Assembly (NCBI GenBank): GCA_032119595.1
Contig: JAUMBQ010000008.1
Location: forward strand, 248,001 to 312,000
Direction: 5' to 3'
DNA: 64,000 nt
Source: JAGIBJ01 sp032119595
GTDB taxonomy: Bacteria; Actinomycetota; Thermoleophilia; Solirubrobacterales; Solirubrobacteraceae
Shown here: positions 7,596-15,022 of the stretch, one piece after another
Position numbering within the stretch: position 1 is the stretch's first letter
Layout: every line of letters begins with the position of its first letter
Program-made: the position numbers and the translations under genes
The notes under the pieces: generated by a model
The model's database searches: none
The model's input: the letters and a program-made list of their open reading frames with translations, nothing else
What the model was told of the DNA's origin: nothing

Positions 7596-8840
7596 CTACG
7601 CCGGATCATCGGCGTTCCCTGGGGTTGCGGGCTCGTCGTCGACGTCAGGGTCGTCCAGCGCCGCGGCGGCGGCCTTGCGAGCGTCGTCGATCGACAGCGG
7701 CTCGGCGGGAACGTCGCCTTGGTCCGGAGTCTCCTCTTCGGCGTCCGGAGTCTCCTCTGGGAGCGGAGCGTCGGCGTCTGGGGCTTCGTCAGCGTCTGGA
7801 GCTTCGTCGACGACCGGGGCGTCGTCAGCGACCGGGCGGCCCTCAGTGACCGCAGCCTCGTCAGCGACCTCGAGGAGGTCGTCGACCGGAAGGTCACCAC
7901 TCGGAGCTTCGGGCTCAAGGTCAGCGATCACCTGCGGCGCGGGGACCTTCGGGCGCCCGCCGGGGACGGAGGTCACAAGCAGGACGAGGTGGCCGACCGC
8001 GTCGACTTCCAGGTCGCCGCGGGCAACGGTGAACGACTCGCACACGAGGTCGACCGGCGCATCGATGGTCTGCCTGAGTTCCAGAACTTCGCCATCACTC
8101 AGATGCAGAACCTGCGCGAGCGGCACGCGTACTCGGCCAAGTTCGATCGAAAGGTCCAACGGCACCTTTGCCAGCGCCGCGTCGAGCGGACTCGCCGCGA
8201 GCGCCTGAGGCGTGCGCGCGGGGGCGTTGGCGACTGGCCGGGCAAGCCCGCCCTCGCTGGACTGCACTACTTCGTCCCCGCCGACCTCATCCATCCGCGC
8301 CAGGAAAATGCCGGGAATCACGACCACCACGCGAGCTTCGAAGCCCCCGCTGTGCAACAAGAGCACGACCGCGTCGGAAATTGGGCCCACTTCGCCGCGG
8401 ACGTCCAAGTCGGTGTCGTTGAGCGATAGCTGCGTCGGCGCGCACTCGGGCGGGAGCCCAGACAACGTGATGACGGCGTTCGCCACCGCGTGGGAGAACG
8501 TCGTGAGTGAAGCGCGCGCTTCCTCGGCGACGAGGTCCCCCCACTTCGGCGGCGGCGGGTCGCCTTGCTTTCGCGCCTCAGGCGGCACCGGGACAGGCTT
8601 GTCGGGAACTTCGAACCCGAACATCGTCGCCAAACCGGCCGGGTCTCCGCCGACCAAAACGCCGCCTGGGGAGACCACGGCCCAGCGGGTCGCGGCGAGC
8701 AGCGTCGGTCGAGGACTTCCGATGAAGGGGTCGGCGCCGCGCGGAAGCAGCGTGGCATCGCCCACGACGACGCTCTCGGGCAGCGCCGCGCGTGCGGCCT
8801 TGGTCGCCAGCGTGGCGACCGGATGAAGGCGGTTGCTCAC
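7596..8840 (-). CDS. fliY: Flagellar motor switch protein, FliY-like with FliN C-terminal domain
   Basis: This 414-residue protein has a middle region resembling the CheC-like fold of FliY (G-P-I-S-D-A-V-V-L-L-L, then V-V-V-I-P-G-I-F-L-A). A SpoA/FliN domain follows at about residues 220-295 (L-A-K-V-P-L-D-L-S-I-E-L-G, then V-A-R-G-D-L-E-V-D-A-V-G-H-L). An acidic D/E/P/A-rich tail of roughly 110 residues then runs to the end. The family acts in the C-ring, and in Bacillus FliY also binds and dephosphorylates CheY-P. The start overlaps the fliM stop by 4 nt (8837-8840). With a separate FliN at 3801, the operon encodes two SpoA proteins. The N-terminal 100 residues are poorly matched to known FliY, so the name is family-level. 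Confidence 0.75.
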   Translation of the reverse strand: MSNRLHPVATLATKAARAALPESVVVGDATLLPRGADPFIGSPRPTLLAATRWAVVSPGGVLVGGDPAGLATMFGFEVPDKPVPVPPEARKQGDPPPPKWGDLVAEEARASLTTFSHAVANAVITLSGLPPECAPTQLSLNDTDLDVRGEVGPISDAVVLLLHSGGFEARVVVVIPGIFLARMDEVGGDEVVQSSEGGLARPVANAPARTPQALAASPLDAALAKVPLDLSIELGRVRVPLAQVLHLSDGEVLELRQTIDAPVDLVCESFTVARGDLEVDAVGHLVLLVTSVPGGRPKVPAPQVIADLEPEAPSGDLPVDDLLEVADEAAVTEGRPVADDAPVVDEAPDADEAPDADAPLPEETPDAEEETPDQGDVPAEPLSIDDARKAAAAALDDPDVDDEPATPGNADDPA

Positions 8841-9754
8841 GGCGCCGCCACGTGCCGGCCGACACGAACCGCGCGGTGGCCATTGCTGCGTCCGATGTGT
8901 CCAAACTGCACGGGAACCCCGTCGACGATCAGGGTCGCCGCTTCGGTGGCGGGCGTCGGGATCGAGACGCGATCACCGGGATGAAGATCAGCGATCTCGC
9001 CCGCCGTCAAACGGACCGAGCCAAGCTGCACCTGCACATCGACGTTCGCCTCACCGAGGCGAGCCTGCACCGCCCGGCTCACGTCCGGGTCATCGCTATT
9101 GCCTCGGGCAGACGGACGAGAAAGCTTGAGCGCGACGGGCCGAATGGTTGCCTGCGGCATGAGGAAGTGCATCAGCGTGTACGTACTGAAGAGCCGGACC
9201 TCCATGGCCATGAACTGCGTGGGCTCCGTCGCGTCGACATGGAGCGCCACTTCACGGTGGGAACTCACGGCATCGAGCGTCAGCGTCGCACCCGTGGCCT
9301 CTTCCCACTCCTGATTGAGGCAAGAGACGAGCAGTTCTGTGACACGACTCAGCAGGGAGCGATCGATGGTGGTGATGGCGCGCAATGGGCGGGCCGGATC
9401 CGGCTCGGAGTCGAGCAGCCGCTCAACGATCAGCGACGCCAGCGTCGGATCGAGCGCCACAAAGAACGAGCCGCCGGCCGACGAGGTCATCTCGATCGTG
9501 ACCGAGTCGTCCGCGGGCACAGGATGGACCTCGCGCCACGGGTGCTCCGTCATCCAGAGCGGAGTGAGTTCCATCGACAGGCCGAGCTCGTTGAGCGCGC
9601 GCGCCGTCACGATCGGACCGAGTTCATCGGCCATGCGGCGCAGTCGGCCCTGCTGGTCGGGAGCCAGCGCGCTCGGAGCCGCGAAGTCCACGGCGCGCAG
9701 CCACGGCTTGCGGGCACCTGCGACCGTCGAGGATGGTTGCTTTTGATCGTTCAC
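8837..9754 (-). CDS. fliM: Flagellar motor switch protein FliM
   Basis: The GTG at 9754, preceded by GGAGG, gives 305 residues. The FliM core is visible from D-F-A-A-P-S-A-L near residue 22. It contains the middle CheC-like region (S-F-F-V-A-L-D-P-T-L-A-S, I-D-R-S-L-L-S-R-V-T-E) and a C-terminal SpoA domain (L-G-E-A-N-V-D-V-Q-V-Q-L-G, then L-H-P-G-D-R-V-S-I-P). FliM links FliG to FliN/FliY in the C-ring. The usual N-terminal CheY-P-binding motif (L-S-Q-x-E-I-D-x-L-L) is absent: the protein begins almost directly at the core, and the extension upstream of the GTG does not supply it. It overlaps fliY by 4 nt. Confidence 0.88.
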   Translation of the reverse strand: MNDQKQPSSTVAGARKPWLRAVDFAAPSALAPDQQGRLRRMADELGPIVTARALNELGLSMELTPLWMTEHPWREVHPVPADDSVTIEMTSSAGGSFFVALDPTLASLIVERLLDSEPDPARPLRAITTIDRSLLSRVTELLVSCLNQEWEEATGATLTLDAVSSHREVALHVDATEPTQFMAMEVRLFSTYTLMHFLMPQATIRPVALKLSRPSARGNSDDPDVSRAVQARLGEANVDVQVQLGSVRLTAGEIADLHPGDRVSIPTPATEAATLIVDGVPVQFGHIGRSNGHRAVRVGRHVAAP

Positions 9755-9867
9755 TGGACCTCCACCGGGGGATCGGCAGGGACCCACGTGATCTGAAGGG
9801 CTGCGGGCGCGTGCCCACCGTCCCAGGGCGACGAACGCCGCCTACTGGCGGCGTCAGCGGCACTCAT
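9751..9867 (-). CDS. Possible 38-residue small protein upstream of fliM
   Basis: The 135-nt gap between flbD and fliM holds an ATG-started frame of 38 codons whose TGA overlaps the fliM start (GTGA). The product is basic then acidic, with no TM segment or recognised motif. It may be a translated leader coupling ribosomes into fliM, or just open by chance. Only the exact overlap speaks for it. Confidence 0.25.
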   Translation of the reverse strand: MSAADAASRRRSSPWDGGHAPAALQITWVPADPPVEVQ

Positions 9868-9889
9868 CAGTGAGCGCTGCCTGCGTGCG

Positions 9890-10123
9890 TCATGCAAAGG
9901 GGGTTGGCTCGACGAGCTTCGGGACGCCGAACGTGTGCCGAGCAATCTCGGCTCGCCACTCGCGGATCGCCTGGACGACCTCTTCGGGCGTCTCCGAGAC
10001 GACCATGCGGGCGCCAGTGACCAGCGACACCACGGTGTCCGGGTTGGCCTCGACGGTGAGGATGAGGTCGCAGTTGAGGCGAACCGGGAGATCCGGCTGG
10101 CCGAGGCGGTGAAGAGTGATCAT
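9890..10123 (-). CDS. flbD: Flagellar protein FlbD/SwrD family
   Basis: This 77-residue protein has the family pattern M-I-T-L-H-R-L, then N-C-D-L-I-L-T-V-E-A-N-P-D-T-V-V-S-L and the Val-rich V-V-S-E-T-P-E-E-V-V. In Bacillus the homologue SwrD raises flagellar power, probably through the stator. It lies between flgE and fliM, as in Firmicutes operons, 67 nt after flgE. This family must not be confused with the Caulobacter response regulator FlbD. Confidence 0.85.
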   Translation of the reverse strand: MITLHRLGQPDLPVRLNCDLILTVEANPDTVVSLVTGARMVVSETPEEVVQAIREWRAEIARHTFGVPKLVEPTPFA

Positions 10124-10190
10124 GAGGTGGCCGATCAGGTCGCGAAGGCGCAGGAAGCGCCGCGCGTGTGCGCGGCGCCCTGCGCGCGGG

Positions 10191-11093
10191 TTAGCGGATC
10201 AGGTTGACGAGGTCCTGGAGCATCTGGTCGGTGGTGGAGATGACGCGGGAGTTGGCCTGGAAGCCGCGCTGGGCGGAGATCATGGTGGTGAACTCGCTTG
10301 CCATATCCACGTTCGACATTTCCAGGACGCCAGCAACGGACTGACCGAACTGGCCACCCGGAGTACCGTCCTGCTCCGCGCCGGTCTGCGCGGTGGCGGC
10401 CCAGCGGTTGTTGGTCACGCGCTCCAGACCAGCCTCGTTGGAGAACTTGGAGACTGAGAGGTAGCCGGCGATCGCGCGGCCGTCGGGGCCGATCGGCGGC
10501 AGCGCAGCAGGCTGCACGTAGCCGGCCGGCGGCACGAAGCTCACCGCACCGTCCGGGGCGATGGCCATGTTGGTGGCGCCCTCGGGAATCTGGAGGTAAG
10601 TATCGGCGACGTTGGCCGTGCCAGCCGTGTCGGTGGTGACCTTGCCCATCACGTAGTAGCCATCGCTCGTGACGACGTAGCCCTTGTCGTTGGTGGTGAA
10701 GTTGCCTGAGCGGGTGTAGTTGACCGCAGCGCCCGTCGGGACGCCAGCGGTCGGGTTGCCGGCGGTCGGAGTGCCGTTACCAAGGCGAATCCAGCCATCG
10801 CCCTGGATTGCGACGTCGAGATTGCCGCCGGTCACCTGGAAGGAGCCTTTGCCCATCTGGTTAGCGATCGAGCCGACGGTCACGCCGAGGCCGATCTGCT
10901 TGGAGTTGGAACCACCGAAGCCAGGGCTCGACGCTGCGCCGGTGCCCTGCATCTGGGTCAGGGAGTCCTGGAAGGAGGCTCGGCTGCCTTTGTAGCCGAT
11001 CGTGTTGACGTTGGCGAGGTTGTTCGCCGTGACGTCGAGGAGGATCTGGTGGCTCTTGAGACCGCTCTGGGCGGTGAACATTGAACGCATCAT
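10191..11093 (-). CDS. flgE: Flagellar hook protein FlgE
   Basis: This 300-residue axial protein builds the hook. It has the N-terminal rod/hook signature S-G-L-K-S-H-Q-I-L-L-D-V-T-A-N-N-L-A-N-V-N-T, a central domain with G-D-G-W-I-R-L and Y-T-R-S-G-N-F, and the C-terminal helix V-D-M-A-S-E-F-T-T-M-I-S. It is shorter than enterobacterial FlgE (about 400 residues), mainly in the surface-exposed domains. The ATG at 11093 has AAGGAC upstream, somewhat far away. A 197-nt gap with a small hairpin lies upstream, so an internal promoter is possible. Confidence 0.92.
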   Translation of the reverse strand: MMRSMFTAQSGLKSHQILLDVTANNLANVNTIGYKGSRASFQDSLTQMQGTGAASSPGFGGSNSKQIGLGVTVGSIANQMGKGSFQVTGGNLDVAIQGDGWIRLGNGTPTAGNPTAGVPTGAAVNYTRSGNFTTNDKGYVVTSDGYYVMGKVTTDTAGTANVADTYLQIPEGATNMAIAPDGAVSFVPPAGYVQPAALPPIGPDGRAIAGYLSVSKFSNEAGLERVTNNRWAATAQTGAEQDGTPGGQFGQSVAGVLEMSNVDMASEFTTMISAQRGFQANSRVISTTDQMLQDLVNLIR

Positions 11094-11290
11094 CGGGACA
11101 TCGTGTCCTTTTCGTGCGGCCTCCCCGAGTGGGGTCCGGCCTAGGTTGATGGAGAGGGTTTCAGGACTTCAGCTCCGTGCATCCAGCACGGTGCGCCTGT
11201 ACTACCGTGATCGGCCCACTGGTCAGACAAGTTGACCCCATGTCCAGTCGATTTGGCCACATTCTGCGTGGCCGACGCGCCAACTGGCGA

Positions 11291-11704
11291 CTAGGCGATG
11301 ACCGCCGAGTCGATGTTCGTGAAGACGTGCTCTTTCATGTTGTCGCGGCCCACGGCCGTGATCACCGTTCGAGAGGGAACGCCGACGACGAACGCGTTGT
11401 CGTCGATCAGAACGACGGCCGCGCGGGAGCCCTTGGAGGCGGCGCGATCGACGCCTTCACCGAGCCGCTGCTGGGTCGCGGCGTCCATCGTGATCCCGCG
11501 ACGTTCAATGCGCTGCAGGGCATGGCCAGAGAACACGACGGGAGCCGACGTTGGCTTCGCCGGAGCCGCGGTTTCGCGGAGCACCGTCGAGAACGCCGGG
11601 CCCGTGGGCTGGCTGCCGACGCGTCCGGTCTTGGGAACCGGCGCGACCCCGGGAATCCCTGAAGGGCCCGGCGGGATCAGCGCCGGGTTGACCGGCATAC
11701 TCAT
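11291..11704 (-). CDS. Flagellar operon protein, TIGR02530-like
   Basis: This 137-residue protein matches the pattern of the small flagellar-operon family TIGR02530. It has F-S-G-H-A-L-Q-R-I-E-R-R-G-I near residue 59, A-S-K-G-S-R-A-A-V-V-L-I-D-D-N-A-F-V-V, then R-T-V-I-T-A-V-G and the invariant-looking end V-F-T-N-I-D-S-A-V-I. Its exact role is unknown. In other Gram-positive flagellar operons it also sits next to flgD. The start overlaps the flgD stop (ATGA, 11701-11704). The N-terminal 45 residues are Pro-rich. Confidence 0.8.
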   Translation of the reverse strand: MSMPVNPALIPPGPSGIPGVAPVPKTGRVGSQPTGPAFSTVLRETAAPAKPTSAPVVFSGHALQRIERRGITMDAATQQRLGEGVDRAASKGSRAAVVLIDDNAFVVGVPSRTVITAVGRDNMKEHVFTNIDSAVIA

Positions 11705-12132
11705 CGCACTTCAGTCAGTGACGAGGGATGGATGCCGTCGATGTCACCGACGGTGAGCAGCGGGCCATCCTCGGTCGTGATCCGGACCTTCGTCACGAGG
11801 CCGGTCACGTCGGCGCCAGCGGCGTCCTTGTAGGTCACCGTGTGGCCGACGAGCGCGGTGGAACGCTGCGTATCGACAGCCATCCGCATGTTCTTCATCT
11901 CGGTCGCGACGTTGTTCATCTGCTCCAGCGACGAGAACTGAGCGAGCTGCGCGATCTGCGCGGTGCTGTCCGTCGGGTTCATCGGGTCCTGGCTCTTGGC
12001 CTGCGCGGCCAGCAGCTTGAGGAACGCGTTCTTGTCGAGCGCCGCGGAGTCCTTGGCGGTCACCGTCTTGGAGGAGGTCATGTCCGGCATGACGATCGCG
12101 CCGGCTGAAATCTGACTGGTATCTACGGGCAT
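11701..12132 (-). CDS. flgD: Flagellar hook assembly (capping) protein FlgD
   Basis: FlgD caps the growing hook. The 143 residues contain the N-terminal signature L-D-K-N-A-F-L-K-L-L-A-A-Q-A-K-S-Q-D-P, N-P-T-D-S-T-A-Q-I-A-Q-L-A-Q-F-S and S-L-E-Q-M-N. A short C-terminal part with L-V-G-H-T-V and a T-G-L-V-T-K-V strand follows. It is a compact FlgD lacking the large C-terminal domains of enterobacteria. It lies 25 nt after fliK and overlaps the next gene by 4 nt. Confidence 0.92.
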   Translation of the reverse strand: MPVDTSQISAGAIVMPDMTSSKTVTAKDSAALDKNAFLKLLAAQAKSQDPMNPTDSTAQIAQLAQFSSLEQMNNVATEMKNMRMAVDTQRSTALVGHTVTYKDAAGADVTGLVTKVRITTEDGPLLTVGDIDGIHPSSLTEVR

Positions 12133-12157
12133 GGTGGTGGAGGGTCCGGTTGGAGGA

Positions 12158-13843
12158 TCAGGCGCGGAGGTCGATGGTGCGACCGGGAGCGAGCGGCTGC
12201 GAAGCAGGCTGCTCGTTCAACGCGACATGGAGGGTCTGTTCGCCGTCGCTCTGACGGCTGGTGCGGGAGGCGGCAGCGAGACGAGATGCCTCGCTATTCG
12301 CGGCTTCGCGGCTTCCGCCGCGCTGGCCGTCACCGGCGAAGCCGGTCTCCAGGCCCGCGAGGTCGATGCCCTGCTGCTGCAACGCATCTTTGAGGTCCTG
12401 CCCAGCGCGGTTCAGCGCCGCTGCAGCCTCGGGACGGTCGGCGATCATGCGAGCCGTGACGCCGTCGGCGCCAAAGATCAGCGTCACCTGGATGCCGCCG
12501 AGCTGCTCGGGCGCAAGCGCAATGCGTGCCTGCGACTTGCCGCTGCTGCGCGAGAGATGCACCAGCGCTTCGATCGCAGCAGCCTGCTGTCCAGGGTTCG
12601 CGACCGGGATCGTCGGGGTCGCCGGAGCGGCCGCCGTCGATACCACCGCGCTGGTGGCCTGGGCGCTGACGAACGAGGTCGGTGCGGCCGCCGGGACGGT
12701 CTCAGCAGGAACCTCGGCCGCCTGTGCAGCGGGCGAGGTCTGCCCGACGGGCTGCACCTGGGTGCTGCCATCGGGCTGCTGGCCCTGCGGCGGCTGTCCG
12801 CCGCTCTGGGCACCACCGCCGGCTGCAGCGGACGCTGCGGCCTGGATCGCCGTGGCGAGCGGACTCATCGGCTGCGCCGGTGAAGCCACTTCGGACGCGG
12901 CCGCCGGTGCCGTCGTCGCGGCTGCCAGCGCAGCACCTTCGGCGTCGGTGGTTGGCGTGACCGCCGCAGCAGGGCTGGCCAGTGGCGTCGGTGACGTCGC
13001 CGGGGTCGCCGGAGTCGCCGGAGTCGCCGGAGTCGCGCCAGTCGCTGGAGTCGCGGCAGTCGCTGAACCGGTGGTCGTCGCAACGGGGGTCGCCGGAGCG
13101 GCGCCCGCCTCCGACGGCATCGCTGGGCTGACTGGAGAAGGAGCCGCGGGTGTCGTCTCAGCTCGCGCGGCGGTGGCCTTCGCCACCAGCGCCTGCACGT
13201 CGGCCGGCAAGTCGTCCACCGATGTTTCACCCGAGGCGAGGCTCGAAAGCAGTTCGGCCACGCCGGGCTTCGCCGGGTCGACGGGTGATCCCGCAGCCAC
13301 CGACGCCGCTTCCAGCGTCACCTGCGTCGCGACCTGCGCGAGCGCAGGATCGATCGCCGAGCCATCGGCCGCGACCAGTGGAGTGGCCGCGAGGATCGCT
13401 GCCGTCGGGACGACCGGAGCGACGGGCGTCGCCGCGATCAGCACCGGGTCGATCGTCGCCATCGCAGCATCGACCGCCTTGGCGAGTTCGCTGGCCTCCT
13501 GGGTGGCGGGCGCGGCGCACGGGGCGTCCGTGTCGTCGGCGCGGGCCACGTCCTTGGCGGTCTTGCGCTCTGCGGCTTGCGCCTTGGCGGCCTCAGCAGC
13601 CGGGGCCGGAGCCCGGTCGCCCTTCGCTGCGGCATGCGCTGCGTGTGCGGCAGCGGCAACCGGAGAAGGCGCACGGTCGAGCGACTTCTTGTCTGGGGTC
13701 TGACCTTCCGCGAGTGCGGTCCAGGTCTTGGCGGCGTCGTCCAAAGCGTTGGAGAATCCGGGCGGAGCGCCTGGCCTCTTACTTGGAGGAGCGCCCGGGC
13801 TGAGGCCGGCAGTGGAGCCGGCAGGGAGCGTGTCGATGGGCAT
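12158..13843 (-). CDS. fliK: Flagellar hook-length control protein FliK
   Basis: FliK is the secreted ruler that measures hook length and switches export specificity through FlhB. The 561-residue frame from the ATG at 13843 is Ala/Pro/Thr-rich and presumably extended over the first 400 residues. It ends in the FliK C-terminal domain: R-I-A-L-A-P-E-Q-L-G-G-I-Q-V-T-L, then A-R-M-I-A-D-R-P-E-A-A-A-A-L. The Q-L-G-x-x-x-V pattern is the family hallmark. A 9-nt tandem repeat (Ala-Thr-Pro) sits inside it and could change ruler length. It starts 5 nt after the lytic transglycosylase. The frame runs further upstream without a likely start. Confidence 0.87.
   Translation of the reverse strand: MPIDTLPAGSTAGLSPGAPPSKRPGAPPGFSNALDDAAKTWTALAEGQTPDKKSLDRAPSPVAAAAHAAHAAAKGDRAPAPAAEAAKAQAAERKTAKDVARADDTDAPCAAPATQEASELAKAVDAAMATIDPVLIAATPVAPVVPTAAILAATPLVAADGSAIDPALAQVATQVTLEAASVAAGSPVDPAKPGVAELLSSLASGETSVDDLPADVQALVAKATAARAETTPAAPSPVSPAMPSEAGAAPATPVATTTGSATAATPATGATPATPATPATPATSPTPLASPAAAVTPTTDAEGAALAAATTAPAAASEVASPAQPMSPLATAIQAAASAAAGGGAQSGGQPPQGQQPDGSTQVQPVGQTSPAAQAAEVPAETVPAAAPTSFVSAQATSAVVSTAAAPATPTIPVANPGQQAAAIEALVHLSRSSGKSQARIALAPEQLGGIQVTLIFGADGVTARMIADRPEAAAALNRAGQDLKDALQQQGIDLAGLETGFAGDGQRGGSREAANSEASRLAAASRTSRQSDGEQTLHVALNEQPASQPLAPGRTIDLRA
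13001..13055. repeat. 9-nt tandem repeat inside fliK
   Basis: The unit GTCGCCGGA repeats four times in a row and continues in degenerate form. In the fliK frame it encodes Ala-Thr-Pro triplets. The unit is a multiple of three, so slippage would lengthen or shorten the protein without a frameshift. Confidence 0.7.
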
Positions 13844-13848
13844 CGTGT

Positions 13849-14562
13849 CTATGTGGTCGGATAGTTGAGGCTGGAACTGGACCCTCCAGCCGTAGAAGTG
13901 GACGACGAGTTGAGGGCAAGCGCGGTCGGAGCGGTCGTGGCCGATACGCCGCCGGCAGTTGCCGACACGCCAAGCGCCGCCGCACTGGTGGTCGAGGCAA
14001 GGAACGCGTCGCGGTTGGCGAGCACCTTCTCGACGTACGCCTTGGTCTCTGCGTACGGGGGAATACCGCCGAAGCGCGTGACGGCTCCGGGACCGGCGTT
14101 GTAGGCCGCAAGCGCTAGGCGTTCGTCGCCTCCGAACTGGTCGAGCATCTGCCTCAAGTACTTCGCGCCGCCGTCCAGTGCCTGCGCAGGATCGGTCGCA
14201 TCGGTGACGCCGAGTGATCGGGCGGTGGCGGGCATGAGCTGCGTGAGGCCCTTGGCCCCAGCAGAACTCGTGGCGTTCGGGTTGAACCCGGACTCCTGTT
14301 TCACCAAGCCGGCGAGCAGCGCTGGGTCGAGCCCGTACTTGGTCGCGGCCGCGTTGATCTCCGAGGCGTACGCGACGCCTGACACCGGGCCGCCGGTCGC
14401 TGGCGCCGGCGTGGTCGCGGTGGCACCCATGGCGCCGCCTGCGGCCTCGGCGGCCTGCAACGCAGAAGAGAAGCCAGCACTGGCAGGGCCGACGCCAAGC
14501 GTCGCCGCCATCTGTTGGATCGCCGCGACCCGCGCGACGGCGTCGGAGCTGCCGACGTTCAT
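13849..14562 (-). CDS. Lytic transglycosylase (SLT domain) of the flagellar operon
   Basis: This 237-residue protein has an SLT/lysozyme-like domain at about residues 65-185. The catalytic Glu is in L-V-K-Q-E-S-G-F-N-P-N-A, followed by G-A-K-G-L-T-Q-L-M-P-A-T-A and L-A-A-Y-N-A-G-P-G-A-V. Such enzymes cleave the peptidoglycan glycan strand to let the rod pass. No classical signal peptide is seen; secretion through the flagellar export apparatus is likely, as for FlgJ of Gram-negatives. It overlaps fliJ by 4 nt and precedes fliK by 5 nt. The FlgJ-like protein at 34049 has no enzyme domain, so this gene probably supplies that activity. Confidence 0.88.
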   Translation of the reverse strand: MNVGSSDAVARVAAIQQMAATLGVGPASAGFSSALQAAEAAGGAMGATATTPAPATGGPVSGVAYASEINAAATKYGLDPALLAGLVKQESGFNPNATSSAGAKGLTQLMPATARSLGVTDATDPAQALDGGAKYLRQMLDQFGGDERLALAAYNAGPGAVTRFGGIPPYAETKAYVEKVLANRDAFLASTTSAAALGVSATAGGVSATTAPTALALNSSSTSTAGGSSSSLNYPTT

Positions 14563-15020
14563 GACGCGTGCCGCCGCTGGCGGCGATGGTGCTGCTGGAG
14601 GGCAATCTCATCGGTCTCGGCAGCGTCGGCCGCCTCGCGCTGGGTGCGGTGTTCGTCGCGCTTGATGTCCTTCAGGCGGTCCAGAACGGCCCGGCGCTGA
14701 TGCGCATGCACGAGCGCGTTTCGGCTCAGCACGACCTCGCCCTCAGCCTGCTCGAGCTGCTGCCCGGCCGCGAGACGGTGGCGCTCCAGGCGCTCACGCC
14801 AGAGCTGCTGCTGCGCGAGTTCCTGCACCGTCACCGGGCGCTGGGCGGCCGCACGCTCAGCCTCGGCGGCATCGCGCACGAGCTGCTCTGCGGACTCGAG
14901 CATCTCGCGCCCTTGGGCGCGGAGCGACATCGTCTCAGCGAGCTGCTCCTTCGCTTTGGTCTCCTCCCCTTCCCGGATCTCCAGGACGGGCTGCAAACGG
15001 AACTTGAACGGCTTGGCCAT
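14559..15020 (-). CDS. fliJ: Flagellar export protein FliJ
   Basis: This 153-residue, almost wholly helical and charged protein has the FliJ start F-K-F-R-L-Q-P-V-L-E-I-R-E and a long antiparallel coiled coil rich in Glu, Gln and Arg. FliJ is the stalk of the FliI ATPase ring and activates the export gate. It lies 2 nt after fliI and overlaps the SLT gene by 4 nt. Confidence 0.9.
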   Translation of the reverse strand: MAKPFKFRLQPVLEIREGEETKAKEQLAETMSLRAQGREMLESAEQLVRDAAEAERAAAQRPVTVQELAQQQLWRERLERHRLAAGQQLEQAEGEVVLSRNALVHAHQRRAVLDRLKDIKRDEHRTQREAADAAETDEIALQQHHRRQRRHAS

Positions 15021-15022
15021 GA

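Noticed and set aside
5635..8208. 857-codon open frame on the plus strand across motA, the methyltransferase and fliY
   Set aside because: It is antisense to well-supported genes, has Arg/His/Ser-rich composition and no family motifs. Such long antisense frames are expected in high-GC DNA.
12261..13703. 480-codon plus-strand frame rich in Ala, Gly and Ser
   Set aside because: It mirrors the Ala/Pro/Thr-rich fliK on the other strand. The fliK C-terminal domain and operon position show which strand is coding.
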